Positions 52,790-61,610 of a stretch of 64,000 nucleotides of DNA are shown here, in pieces (position 1 is the stretch's first letter; every line of letters begins with the position of its first letter). Below the pieces are notes generated by a model that saw only the letters and a list, made by a program, of their open reading frames with translations, searched no databases and was not told where the DNA came from. The stretch comes from Cafeteria roenbergensis (lineage: Eukaryota > Sar > Bigyra > Bicosoecida > Cafeteriaceae). The position numbers and the translations under genes are program-made. The stretch covers positions 310,001-374,000 of the forward strand of contig VLTN01000016.1 of assembly GCA_008330645.1 (NCBI GenBank), written 5' to 3'.

Positions 52790-53872
52790 TCAGCGGGAGT
52801 GACTCACCCCCCCAGCGTTGCTGGGCAAGCTGCGCAGTGCCAAGCCCGACGCGACCATCGCAGCGACGCCGACCGCCGCTCCGATCGCAAACACTCCCCA
52901 TCTCCAGCTCGTCGTCTCCACAGCCTCCCGGCCCGAGGCGTGGGCGACTCTGCTCGGAACGTAGTGATCGTACGTGAAGGCGCGTCTGGCAGGGTCGGGA
53001 CGGATGCTCCGCGGCTCGCAGACCATGCCCGCAGCGGCACCTCCTGGCAACGCCGCGGCCGACAAGTCGGCCAGCGCGGCTCGCAGGAGCTCCTTGTTCA
53101 TGGGGTAGACGCGCGGGTCCGCGAGAACGGCCGCCACGGGCATCCAGCGAGCCTCTGCGATCTCGAGCGGGTCAGCCTCCGGCTCTTGCAGGGGGTCGGC
53201 CGGCTCGCAGAGGCACGCAACGTACAAGTCCGAGTTCCCTCCTCTCACGCTGGTGAAGTGCTCCATGGCCACGACGCGCACAAAGGAGGCGACGATGCCG
53301 GTTTCCTCACGCGCCTCCCTCACCACCGCGTCGCAAAGCCGCTCCCCGCGGTCGACCGCGCCGCCAGGGAACTTGAACCGCTTCTCGGCGTCGGCCGCCC
53401 AGCGCTCGCGGACCACAAGGACCTCTGCGGCCGCTGGGTCGTCGGAGGCGCGCCCGTGCCCGCCCGGTCCTCGAACTACCAAGGCGCCGACCCCGCAGTA
53501 AGTGTGTGCAAAGTCGGGCAGGAGGTTTGGGTCCTTGGTCTCGTCGGGGAGCCAGGCAGTCAGTGTGACTGCCGAGTCGTCAGCATGGTGAATGCGGAAC
53601 CCTTGCCGCCGCAGGTGCATCGCGCCCATCAAAAAGTCGCTGGGCACCTCGACCCACACGCCCCGGGCTGGCGGCGAGCTGGCGCGGAACTCGGCCAAGA
53701 GTTCCGCAATGCGCGCCCCGAAATCCGCAACGTCAGCGCTCCGGGAGTCCGAGAACCCGCTGCACTTGCAAACGCGGCCGTCAAAGCGGTCCTTGTGCAC
53801 GCTGATGGTCGGCGCCGGCCTGCCCGGACCCGTACCGGCGGCCGCCGAGGCGTCGGCGATTGGCGAGGCCAT
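52790..53872 (-). CDS. Nudix hydrolase, NUDT6-like, with C-terminal membrane anchor
   Basis: Nudix enzymes cleave nucleoside diphosphates linked to another moiety. A frame of 360 residues starts at the ATG at 53872 (the frame stays open further upstream, so a longer protein is possible). N-terminal features resemble the NUDT6/plant NUDX2-10 group: SDFLMGAMHLRRQGFRIHHA and AVTLTAWLPDET. The Nudix box lies near residues 167-190: it begins GGAVDRGERL and ends VVREAREETGI, with all catalytic glutamates of the GX5EX7REUXEEXGU consensus present. YVACLCEPADPL and EIAEARWMPVA follow. A hydrophobic helix near 330-352 (FAIGAAVGVAAMVASGLAL) at the very C-terminus suggests a tail-anchored form. Substrate is not readable. 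It is head to head with homogentisate dioxygenase. Confidence 0.82.
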   Translation of the reverse strand: MASPIADASAAAGTGPGRPAPTISVHKDRFDGRVCKCSGFSDSRSADVADFGARIAELLAEFRASSPPARGVWVEVPSDFLMGAMHLRRQGFRIHHADDSAVTLTAWLPDETKDPNLLPDFAHTYCGVGALVVRGPGGHGRASDDPAAAEVLVVRERWAADAEKRFKFPGGAVDRGERLCDAVVREAREETGIVASFVRVVAMEHFTSVRGGNSDLYVACLCEPADPLQEPEADPLEIAEARWMPVAAVLADPRVYPMNKELLRAALADLSAAALPGGAAAGMVCEPRSIRPDPARRAFTYDHYVPSRVAHASGREAVETTSWRWGVFAIGAAVGVAAMVASGLALRSLPSNAGGVSHSR

Positions 53873-54286
53873 GCTGCTGCCCGGAGATTGTTCCGCCTCC
53901 GAGGCGAGAAGGGTTGGCGAGCGCAAGCCTGGCTCCTCAACACCGGGGGCAATGCAGGTCCAAACTTCGCGCTGCTCCCAGAGCTGCGGCCGCGAATGGC
54001 CAGGCGCCCAGCGCAGACCGAGTTTCGGGCTGCCAAGGTCGCGACCGGGCAGAGCCGGCGGGCCGCTGTGGCCGCGCCTCCCGGCAGTCCTGGCCCCGCT
54101 CCGAGCAAGACACCCCCGCCCCCACGGCCCTCCCATAATCGCGGGGAGCGCGCCCGCGGGCCGTGCATCCCTGTCTGCTCCGCCCGCCAATCCGCGCGGC
54201 GATTCCTGCTCGCACACAGAGGGGGCAGAGCCGCGGTGCGAACAGAGCGCCAGATTGCAGTGCAGAACACACCGCCGAGTTTCAAC
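53873..54286. promoter_or_regulatory. Shared upstream region of Nudix and HGD genes
   Basis: This 414 bp lies between divergent start codons, with no TATA-like element noted. Part of it is open in the Nudix frame, so some may be coding if that gene starts earlier. Confidence 0.3.
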
Positions 54287-56478
54287 ATGCCCAAGCGCAG
54301 CGCCGAGGGTGCCGATTCCCAAGCCAAGCGGGCCTGCACAGACCCGTGGGAGAAGCTGGAGTACCTCTCCGGGTTCGCATGCGAGTTCGCCTCCGAGCTG
54401 CTGCCGGGGGCGCTGCCCAAGGGCCAGAACTCCCCGCAGATCGTGAGCCGAGCGAAGGCGTGACAGGGCGCCTCCGGCTTTCCAGCGCGCGCTCCGCCCG
54501 CGACTGCTGCCCCACCCCCCGCCCCCTGTGCCTTCGCATGGCTCCTCCCGCAGGCGCCGTACGGGCTGTACCCCGAGCAGCTCTCGGGCACGGCGTTCAC
54601 CGTCCCCCGGCGCAGCAATCAGAGGAGGTGCGACCTCTGTCTCGTGCCCATCACATTCGCGCCCTGCGCCCGTCGCGCGGCGGATCGCGCCGGCGGCTGT
54701 GCTCTCCCCGCCCCTGGCCTCGCGGCGGCAGCAGCGCAGAACAGGCACGCGTTCTCGGCCCGCGGCCCGCGTTGCGCGCAGCGGCGACCCCCGAGCCGAG
54801 CCTGCTCTTCTTGGCTTGTGACCTGGCCGCGCTCGCAGCTGGCTGTACCGCATCCGCCCCGCGGTCCTGCACTCGGCCATGGTGCCGTACCCGCACAAGG
54901 GCATCTGCGCCGACTTTGGCAAGCTCAAGCCGGACCCCAACCAGATGCGCTGGCAGCCGCAGGCGTTCCCCACCGAGCCTGTGGACTTTGTTGATGGCAT
55001 CACGACCATGGGTGAGCGCGCGGCCGCCCGGCTGGATCGGGCTGCAGGCGCGCTGGCGTGACCTGCCAGCTGCGACCTCGCAGCCGGGCCGTCTCCGCGG
55101 CTTGGCAGCTGGGCGCTCGACGTGGCGGGAGTGCGCCTCAAGTGCAACTCGCGCTCCGCCTCGGCTTTGCCCCGACAAGTGTTCCGCGAGCCGCTCCTGC
55201 CCCCGCCTTCGCGTCGCAGCCGGCGCCGACGCCCTCGCTGTGCACCTCTACGCCTGCAACAAGTCCATGACCGCGCCCGCGGACAGCAAGAAGCCCCAGC
55301 GCTCCTTCCAGAACAGCGACGGCGACATGCTCATCGTGCCGCAGGAGGGCGCCCTCCGCATCACCACGGAGTTTGGCCGCATGCTCGTCAAGCCCCACGA
55401 GATCTGCGTCGTGCAGCGCTGCATCCGCTTCAGCGTCGACGTGGAGGGCCCCTCCCGCGGCTACATCTGCGAGCTCCTCCGCGGCCACTTTGAGATCCCC
55501 AGCCTCGGCCCCATTGGCGCGAACGGCCTCGCCAACCCCCGCGACTTCTGCACGCCCGTCGCTTGGTTCTCCGACTACGACCCCGAGGTCGACGGCGCCA
55601 AGGCCGCGGCCACCGGCACGCCCAGCTCCTCCGTCGCCGCCCACGGCCCTGCCGTCGCGTCCGCCGCTGCCGCCGCCGCCGGGGGCAGCCCCGCAGTCGC
55701 GTCGGCTGGGTCTTCATCCTCCTCCGCCGGTGCCGCGGCCGCGGCCTCCGCTGCGCCCACCGGCGACGGCTGGGAGGTGATCAACAAGTTTGGCCACTCC
55801 CTCTTCGTCGCCACGCAGGGCCACTCGCCCTTCGACGTCGTCGCGTGGCACGGCAACTACGTGCCCTACAAGTACAACCTGGACAACTTCGTCGTGATGA
55901 ACTCCGTCTCGGTGGACCACCCCGACCCCTCCATCTACACCGTCCTCACCTGCCCCAGTGACTCCCCGGGCACGGCCATCTGCGACTTCGCCATCTTCCC
56001 GCCTCGCTGGATGGTCATGGACAAGTCCTTCCGCCCCCCGTACTACCACCGCAACGTCATGACCGAGTACATGGGCATGATCTACGGCAAGTACGACGCC
56101 AAGGTCGGCTTCGTGCCCGGAGGCTCCAGCCTGCACTCCATCGGCTCCGCCCACGGCCCCGACGCGGCCACCTTCAAGGCGGCCTCCACCGCTGTGCTCG
56201 AGCCCGAGAAGTTCGACGGCGGCCTCGCCTTCATGTTCGAGACCTCGAGCTTCCTCAAGCTCACGGACTTTGCGCTCCGCGGGCCCCACCGCGAGTGGGG
56301 ATACCAGGCATGCTGGCGCGACCTCCCCGCACTCTACCGCCCCGACCGGGTCACTGTGACCCCGGAGGAGCTCGCAGCCGAGGCCGACGTGGCCGCGTCC
56401 GTTGCTCCGGCTGACTCGGAGGAGGCGACCGCCGCTGCTGCGCGCGCTGTCGCGGATGCCGTGGCCGGTGACGCATGA
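54287..56478 (+). CDS. HGD: Homogentisate 1,2-dioxygenase
   Basis: HGD opens the ring of homogentisate to maleylacetoacetate in tyrosine and phenylalanine breakdown, using Fe(II). Exons 54287-54442, 54554-54627, 54839-55011 and 55220-56478 join in phase to 553 residues. Family blocks include [76 protein letters not shown] and [15 protein letters not shown]. The iron ligands are present: His in PPYYHRN (about 411), Glu in MTEYMG (about 417) and His in SAHGPD (about 446). An Ala/Ser/Gly insert of about 60 residues (about 259-317) interrupts the protein just after [11 protein letters not shown], between two domains, and the C-terminus carries about 50 extra Ala/Glu-rich residues. Both are absent in human HGD (445 residues). 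Confidence 0.95.
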
Positions 56479-56941
56479 GCGTGCCCCTGAGCGAGTGCAG
56501 CTCGGTGGGCCCTGGTGGTCCAGCAACGAGTGATTGCGGCGCTGAAGGAAACCAAGACGGAAATTCTCATGCTCCTTGCACCCCCGCCCCCCCCTCAGTT
56601 GCCGCTCACTCACTCGCGTGCACACGGATAGGGGGGGGGCATATGCGGCCGTAGTACGCGCACAGGCGCACACATACACGCGCACTTTAGAGTGGCTGCC
56701 TCCGCTTCCCCACGAGCTTTGCTTGAGATTGGGCGATTGGGCGATTGGGCGATGGAACGCTTTGGCCGCGCATGGCCTGGGGAATCCGGTTTGCGGTTGC
56801 CTCAGGCACGCAAGTGGCGCTGGGGAGCTCCGAGCACACCGCACGAGAGCGCAGGCCCGGATTCCGCTTCAAGCAAACAACGAAGTCGCAAGGACGCTAC
56901 CCAGCCGGGCGGACGCACGACGAGCAGCCCAGGCGCGCAGC
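56479..56941. other. Convergent 3' region with CA-rich tract
   Basis: The region between the HGD stop and the UBE2G-type stop holds a CA-rich tract at 56658-56687 (TG-rich on the minus strand, 255 nt past the E2 stop) and a direct ATTGGGCG repeat near 56728-56752. No coding frame is supported. Confidence 0.35.
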
Positions 56942-57997
56942 TTAACACTCGAGAGTCCGGCTGGCGCAGCGGCGCGCCTTCCTGTTGAAGGCCTTGCGGT
57001 CCTCGCGCCACTGCTTGGCCGCATCAATGTTCGCCGGGCTGGAGTCGTTGGGGTCCGCCAGCAGAGAGAGCACGCTGACGAGCACGGCCTCCACAGACAG
57101 GATGGGGCGCCAGCGCTCCTCAGCAGTCTCCATCTCGTTGAAGCGGTCCGTGCCGGGCTTGTGAAGGATGCTGATGCACACCTTGCCGTCCTCGTACACT
57201 GCAGCCAATCGTCACGGCGCGGGCGGCGCGCTAGGGGGCGTCAGCACCGGACCGCAGGAGCGCGCTCGCGGCACTGCCGCGAGCACCGCGTCTTCACGGA
57301 GCACTGCTCGGTACCCCAAGGTAGCGCCACTGGCATTGCATCGCATTGCACCTCCTCGCAGCGACGAGCGGCTGGTGGTCTCACCGTTGGGGTGCCAGAT
57401 GTCCGAGACGAACGTCATCACTGGAGGGTTGTCAGGGAAGTCCGCAGGGAACTCAAGGGTAGCGCCAAACAGGCCGCCCTCACTGCGATCGCAGACCAGC
57501 ACAACGATGGTAGCGGGGGAGGGTGGCTGTGCTCGAGCAGCGCCCATAAACCTGTCATGCCTGGCCTTGGCTACAAGCAGGAGCGGCGCGGCTCACTAGG
57601 GCGTGCCCGGCGGACCCTGGACCGTCACGTTCCACTTGAAAAGGTTGTCGTCGCTGACCCCCACGGTGATCATCTCAGGGGGCGTCTCCGTGAGCTCTGC
57701 GAGCACGCCGGGGTGAGTCAGTACGCGGGGCCGAAAAAGGCGACAATCTTTGGGGAACGCTGGCCCCGCTCGGCCCCACCGCCACTGCCGGCACGCTCAA
57801 GTACCGACCGGAGGAATAGGAACCGCCCCCCGCGCTGCGCACCGCCCGGAGCGCGGGCCACAACCGCAGGCCTTGCGCTGCTCGTGTGCGTGGTCCATCT
57901 CGTGCTCACCCTTGAGCTGGCGGCCGAGCAAGGCGATGGCGTAGGTCCTGGAGGACGTGCCCGACGAGGCACCGCTGCTGGCTGCTGCCGCTGCCAT
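56942..57997 (-). CDS. Ubiquitin-conjugating enzyme E2, UBE2G/UBC7 type
   Basis: UBC7-type E2s serve ER-associated degradation and build K48 chains. Exons 57910-57997, 57597-57696, 57385-57482 and 56942-57198 join in phase to 180 residues. After an Ala/Ser-rich start, RTYAIALLGRQLKELTETPP, DDNLFKWNVTVQGPPGTPYE and GGLFGATLEFPADFPDNPPV build the UBC fold. [20 protein letters not shown] holds the catalytic Cys in VCISIL. The extra acidic-loop insertion that defines the UBC7/Cdc34 group follows the active site (TDRFNEMETAEERW). LLADPNDSSPANIDAAKQWR and a short Cys-rich tail end the protein. UBE2G1 and UBE2G2 cannot be told apart by eye. It is divergent from the bS6 gene. Confidence 0.92.
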
Positions 57998-58502
57998 GGT
58001 GGTCTCGCTGCGCACGTGGGAACGGTGCCGCGGCGGGGCAGTCGCGGGGGGGGCGGGGCGGCCTCACGGCCGGCGCGGGCGGTGGCAGAGGCGGGGCTCT
58101 GTCAGGAGTGTCCGCCCAAGCTGTTGGCGGCCCCAGAGTTGGGTCGCCGGCGAGTCGCCGCCGCGGCACAGGCCCGCAAGTGCTCACATGCAGGCCAGTG
58201 CTGCCTTTTTGCTCACGTTGCGCCGATTGTGGCGCCGCTGTCGCAGCTGCCCAGCCGCCGAGGCTGCGCTTGCGATCGCCGACGTCACGGGCTCTGCGCC
58301 TGACAGCCGACTGAGCGCCAGCTCGCCGCCTGCGCCGGGCCTGCGACACCCTCCCGGCACCAGCGATCCCGCCGCGGTCGCCTGTGCTGCGCACCCTTTG
58401 CCTCGGTCTGCCTTTGCTCAGGCCCCTCGGCCCCGCTGCCCCCCGCGCGCGCTTGCGAAGCGCGACAAAGCCTGCCATCCCGTTCGACGTGGGCTCGCCA
58501 CG
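57998..58502. promoter_or_regulatory. Shared upstream region of UBE2G-type and bS6m genes
   Basis: This 505 bp lies between divergent start codons. It is partly open in the bS6 frame (from 57957 on), so an in-frame N-terminal extension of bS6 is conceivable but not favoured. No TATA-like element is seen. Confidence 0.3.
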
Positions 58503-58913
58503 ATGCCGCTGTACCGCCTTGTGACGTACGCCAAGCCGGACACCACGTCCGAGAAGCTCGCCGATGTCTTCCGCGGCGTGGCTCGCATGGTCTACCGTGA
58601 GCGCGGCCAGTTCCGCCGCATCAACAACATGGGCATCCGGCCGCTTGCCTACCCGTTCCGCCGCCCGCGCGAAAAGTACGAGGCGGCCCGGTTTGTGGAG
58701 TGCACGTACGACCTGGCTCCCCGGGCCATCCCCGAGGTGGAGCGCCTGCTGCGCGCGGAGGACTCGGTGCTGCGCTTCGTCCACATGAAGGACGAGGGAG
58801 AGCTGGCCGCTTTCCGTCGCGGCGTCGCCAAGGAGATCGCGCCCAAGGTCCCCACGCCGGCGCAGCGCGTGAACGGCGAGTTCAACCCTGCCACCATGTC
58901 TGTGGACCGCTGA
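58503..58913 (+). CDS. MRPS6: Mitochondrial small ribosomal subunit protein bS6m
   Basis: bS6 binds 16S-type rRNA with bS18 in the small mitoribosomal (or plastid) subunit. The single exon encodes 136 residues. The start MPLYRLVTYAKPDTTSEKLA, the middle RRINNMGIRPLAYPFRR, and AARFVECTYDLAPRAIPEVE then LRAEDSVLRFVHM follow the ferredoxin-like bS6 fold in order. There is no obvious cleavable presequence, as in human MRPS6. The C-terminal 35 residues are an extra tail. A plastid copy is possible but the match to MRPS6 is closer. A TG-rich tract at 58941-58980 follows 28 nt after the stop. Confidence 0.85.
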   Translation: MPLYRLVTYAKPDTTSEKLADVFRGVARMVYRERGQFRRINNMGIRPLAYPFRRPREKYEAARFVECTYDLAPRAIPEVERLLRAEDSVLRFVHMKDEGELAAFRRGVAKEIAPKVPTPAQRVNGEFNPATMSVDR

Positions 58914-58940
58914 GCCCGCGCGCCCCAGCCGATGGCGGAC

Positions 58941-58980
58941 GTTGTGTTTGTGTGTGTTTGCTTCTGCGTGTGCTTGCTGG
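58941..58980 (+). other. TG-rich tract after the bS6m stop
   Basis: A GTTGTGTTTGTGTGTGTTTG stretch, followed by GCGTGTGCTTGC, lies 28-67 nt after the stop. It matches tracts in the same position after several other genes. A role in 3'-end processing is inferred. Confidence 0.4.
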
Positions 58981-59183
58981 CAACCACCCCAACGCCAGCT
59001 GCGCGCAACGGCTTGGGCGCGCGACTCATGCACCACGCCCGCCGCAGTCCACGTGGCACCGAGCATGCCAACAAGGGCGCCTGCAAGGGTCCAGCGCTGA
59101 GGACGAGCCGGCCGTGCGGCCCTGGCGAGCAAGCGAGCCAGCACGCAGCTGAAGCAGGAGCAGGGTCGACGCCAAAGAGGGGA

Positions 59184-61451
59184 CTACGAGCCGTGGGCCG
59201 CCTTGGAGTCGGCAGGGTGCGCCGCCGGGCGTGCTCCCGCCGCGGGCTGGCCCGCCGCATCGCGGGCGGCGCCCGGCGCCTCGTGCCGCTCGCCAGTGCC
59301 GCGCCTCTTCCGCCTCCGGCTCCTCCTGCGCCTCCTCGCGGCAGCTTGCTTGTCTTCGACGTCCTGGATCAGCGCCATGTCCTGCAGCGCCGACGAGCCC
59401 ATCGCCAGGATGACCACGTTGAACAGCACGCCGGAGAGCATGCTCACTGCCACCACCAGCCTGCTCCACCAGCGGGTCGGGTACACGGACCCGTCCCCGT
59501 TGCCCGTGAGGCTGGCGCTCGCCAGGTAAAGCATCTCCGTCACCATCTCGAAGAAGCTCACGGAGGCCAGAGCAGGCCCCCTGCCTGACGAGTCTGGCAG
59601 GCCAAGGCACACGTCGCCGCAGCGGAGGCTGAAGGGCTGCGTGTCGGGCGCGGCCAGGAACACGCTGACGTAGAGCCCTCCGAAGAGCAGGATGGTAGAG
59701 AGGTAGGCCTGCACAAGCAGCAGCGCGGCGCCGATGCCGCCGTACGGCGTGGCCGCCTCGGCCTCGGTCTCTGCCTCCGCGTCCGCCCCCCAAGCGGCCG
59801 CGGCGCCGTTCGCGGCGCTGGGTGCCGCGGACGATCGCCGGCGGCCGTCCCCAGTCTCCGAAGGAGGCGGGCTGGCCATCCCAGCGTGCTGCAAGCCGGG
59901 CGGCAGCCCCGCCGCCTCCGCCTCTGCACGGATCCTCCGCAGCTGCTGCCCGGCGGCCCACACCGTTGACCTCGCTGCTCGGAACGCCGACACAATCACC
60001 ACGACCGCGACTGCGGCCTGCGCCACGACGCTCACCAGCAGCAAAGCAAGGTCCCGCTTCTGGAGCGAAAACACATCGGAGCCCCCCACGAAATAGAGCA
60101 GCGAGAAGTGGAGGAACTGTAGTCCGCCCACCACCGGCAGCAGAAGCAGCGCCCACGGGCAGCGCCGGCAGCGACACCACCGCGGAAGGACAGCGCCGCA
60201 GCCGCAGGCGCCGCCCTCTTGGGCCGGCAGCGGCCGCTGGCGAGACCCGGCCTGGCGCGGCGAATCAAGCGGGACGTAGGCGCCCCCGCTGGCAGGGTCG
60301 TCCGCATCCGAAGCGCGCGTGCCTCGCGGCGCGGGCTCGCAGGGCGCGCGGATGGGAGGGGGCAGGCTTGGCGATGCGGCCTGCAGCGAAACTCCCCGGG
60401 CCGCCGTTGAAGCCGGCCATGCGAGCGTGGGCGGCGGGGCTTGGAGGGATCCCTCCGTGGACACGCTGCCTGAGCGCACCACAAGGTCAGGGGACATTGC
60501 GGCGGCGGGCGCGTCAGGCCCCCCCTCCTCCTCGGCCGCGCTTGCGCGGCGGCTGGTCGCGCTGGCGCGGCTTGCCTTGCGAAGCGGCGTGGCGGTGGCG
60601 CCGGCGAGAACGGACCCCAGCCGGCTGCCCAGCGCGAGTGGCCCATCCCCGAGAGAGGGGCGTGGCGGGCTGGAAGGAGCGCCGTGCGGCGTGAGCACGC
60701 GCTGCAGAAGCCGGGCAGTTGCCGCTCGCTCGGCGGCATCGGCCTCGTCTCGCTCGCCCAGCGCCCCACGGCCCGGAGTGTCAGCAGCGCTGGACTGCCG
60801 GGCACGGCCTGCGCGTCCCGGTGCTGCGCCGGGCGAGTCGGCGTCGCCCGCCTGCGCGCCATCTTGCGTGTCGCGCACCACCACTGCCGCATCCTTGAAC
60901 TTGGCGAGCGCCTGGGCGATGATGCCTGCATGGAAGCCAAGGCCCGCCAGCTGCTGGGCCATGGCAATCGTTCGCGTCGTGTATGACGCCGCGGTCACAG
61001 CGCCAAAGCCAACCAAGCTCTGGACTGTGACGGACAGAAAGTAAAACGTGGACGGGTCGTCCGCAGTCTCGTCCCGCAGCAAGGGGCGGTCGAACGAGAA
61101 GGAACTCGAGTCCAAAACGGAGCACACGTAGTAGGTCCCGCCAAAGGCGGCAATGGAGCTCAAGTAGTACAGACACACGGAGTACAGCGACGGAATGACC
61201 CAGCGACCCCAGAGGCCGGCAATGGCCTGCACGAGCACCAGCCACTGCAGGCCCACTAGCGCAAGACCGACGTCAGCGCGGGACCCAAAGATCCCTGTCA
61301 GTGTCTGGATCGCCACTGTGGCCACAAGCGTCCCGTGGGAGCCCACCGTGACGTGCAGCTCGCGTTGGTTTTCGGACGCCCCGAGCCTCAGCCCGCGGCG
61401 CTTCTCGGACCGCCAGCTGGAGCTCAGCACGCGGCAGCATGCCCAAAGCAT
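59184..61451 (-). CDS. Tandem-pore channel-like membrane protein
   Basis: A frame of 755 residues from the ATG at 61451 (the frame is open further upstream). The N-terminal half has TM helices (GLALVGLQWLVLVQAIAGL, VCLYYLSSIAAFGGTYYVC) and a pore-like loop near residues 138-155, FYFLSVTVQSLVGFGAVTA, followed by a helix as in two-TM potassium channels. A 250-residue Ser/Ala/Pro-rich loop follows. The C-terminal half repeats this: LLPVVGGLQFLHFSLLYFVG, ALLLVSVVAQAAVAVVVIVS, LLLVQAYLSTILLFGGLYVS, a second loop near 640-655 (LYLASASLTGNGDGSVYP) and helix LVVAVSMLSGVLFNVVILAM. The first filter-like motif VGFGA is close to the GFG of K2P channels. The second, TGNGD, is not standard. Ion selectivity is unknown. 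The basic C-terminus (RRRRRSRRRKRRG) is distinctive. Confidence 0.55.
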   Translation of the reverse strand: MLWACCRVLSSSWRSEKRRGLRLGASENQRELHVTVGSHGTLVATVAIQTLTGIFGSRADVGLALVGLQWLVLVQAIAGLWGRWVIPSLYSVCLYYLSSIAAFGGTYYVCSVLDSSSFSFDRPLLRDETADDPSTFYFLSVTVQSLVGFGAVTAASYTTRTIAMAQQLAGLGFHAGIIAQALAKFKDAAVVVRDTQDGAQAGDADSPGAAPGRAGRARQSSAADTPGRGALGERDEADAAERAATARLLQRVLTPHGAPSSPPRPSLGDGPLALGSRLGSVLAGATATPLRKASRASATSRRASAAEEEGGPDAPAAAMSPDLVVRSGSVSTEGSLQAPPPTLAWPASTAARGVSLQAASPSLPPPIRAPCEPAPRGTRASDADDPASGGAYVPLDSPRQAGSRQRPLPAQEGGACGCGAVLPRWCRCRRCPWALLLLPVVGGLQFLHFSLLYFVGGSDVFSLQKRDLALLLVSVVAQAAVAVVVIVSAFRAARSTVWAAGQQLRRIRAEAEAAGLPPGLQHAGMASPPPSETGDGRRRSSAAPSAANGAAAAWGADAEAETEAEAATPYGGIGAALLLVQAYLSTILLFGGLYVSVFLAAPDTQPFSLRCGDVCLGLPDSSGRGPALASVSFFEMVTEMLYLASASLTGNGDGSVYPTRWWSRLVVAVSMLSGVLFNVVILAMGSSALQDMALIQDVEDKQAAARRRRRSRRRKRRGTGERHEAPGAARDAAGQPAAGARPAAHPADSKAAHGS

Positions 61452-61592
61452 GACGCGCCGGCCAGAGCACCGGCGAGGCGCCGAAGGCCGCGCTTCGCGG
61501 CAGCGCTCGCAGCGAGAGTGCGCGTGGGAGAGTAGCCGCTCGCGGGGCACGGAGGCTCTGCCAGGACGGAGTTGGATTCCGACCCGCCCAGC

Positions 61593-61610
61593 AGTGCAAG
61601 CACACACTCA
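61593..61610 (-). other. TG-rich tract after the PSMA3 stop
   Basis: Read on the minus strand this is GAGTGTGTGCTTGCACTG immediately after the proteasome alpha3 stop codon, similar to TG-rich tracts after other genes. Function is inferred only from recurrence. Confidence 0.3.

Noticed and set aside
57957-58502. In-frame N-terminal extension of bS6m
   Set aside because: It would overlap the first exon of the UBE2G gene on the other strand, and the ATG at 58503 matches the usual bS6 start.
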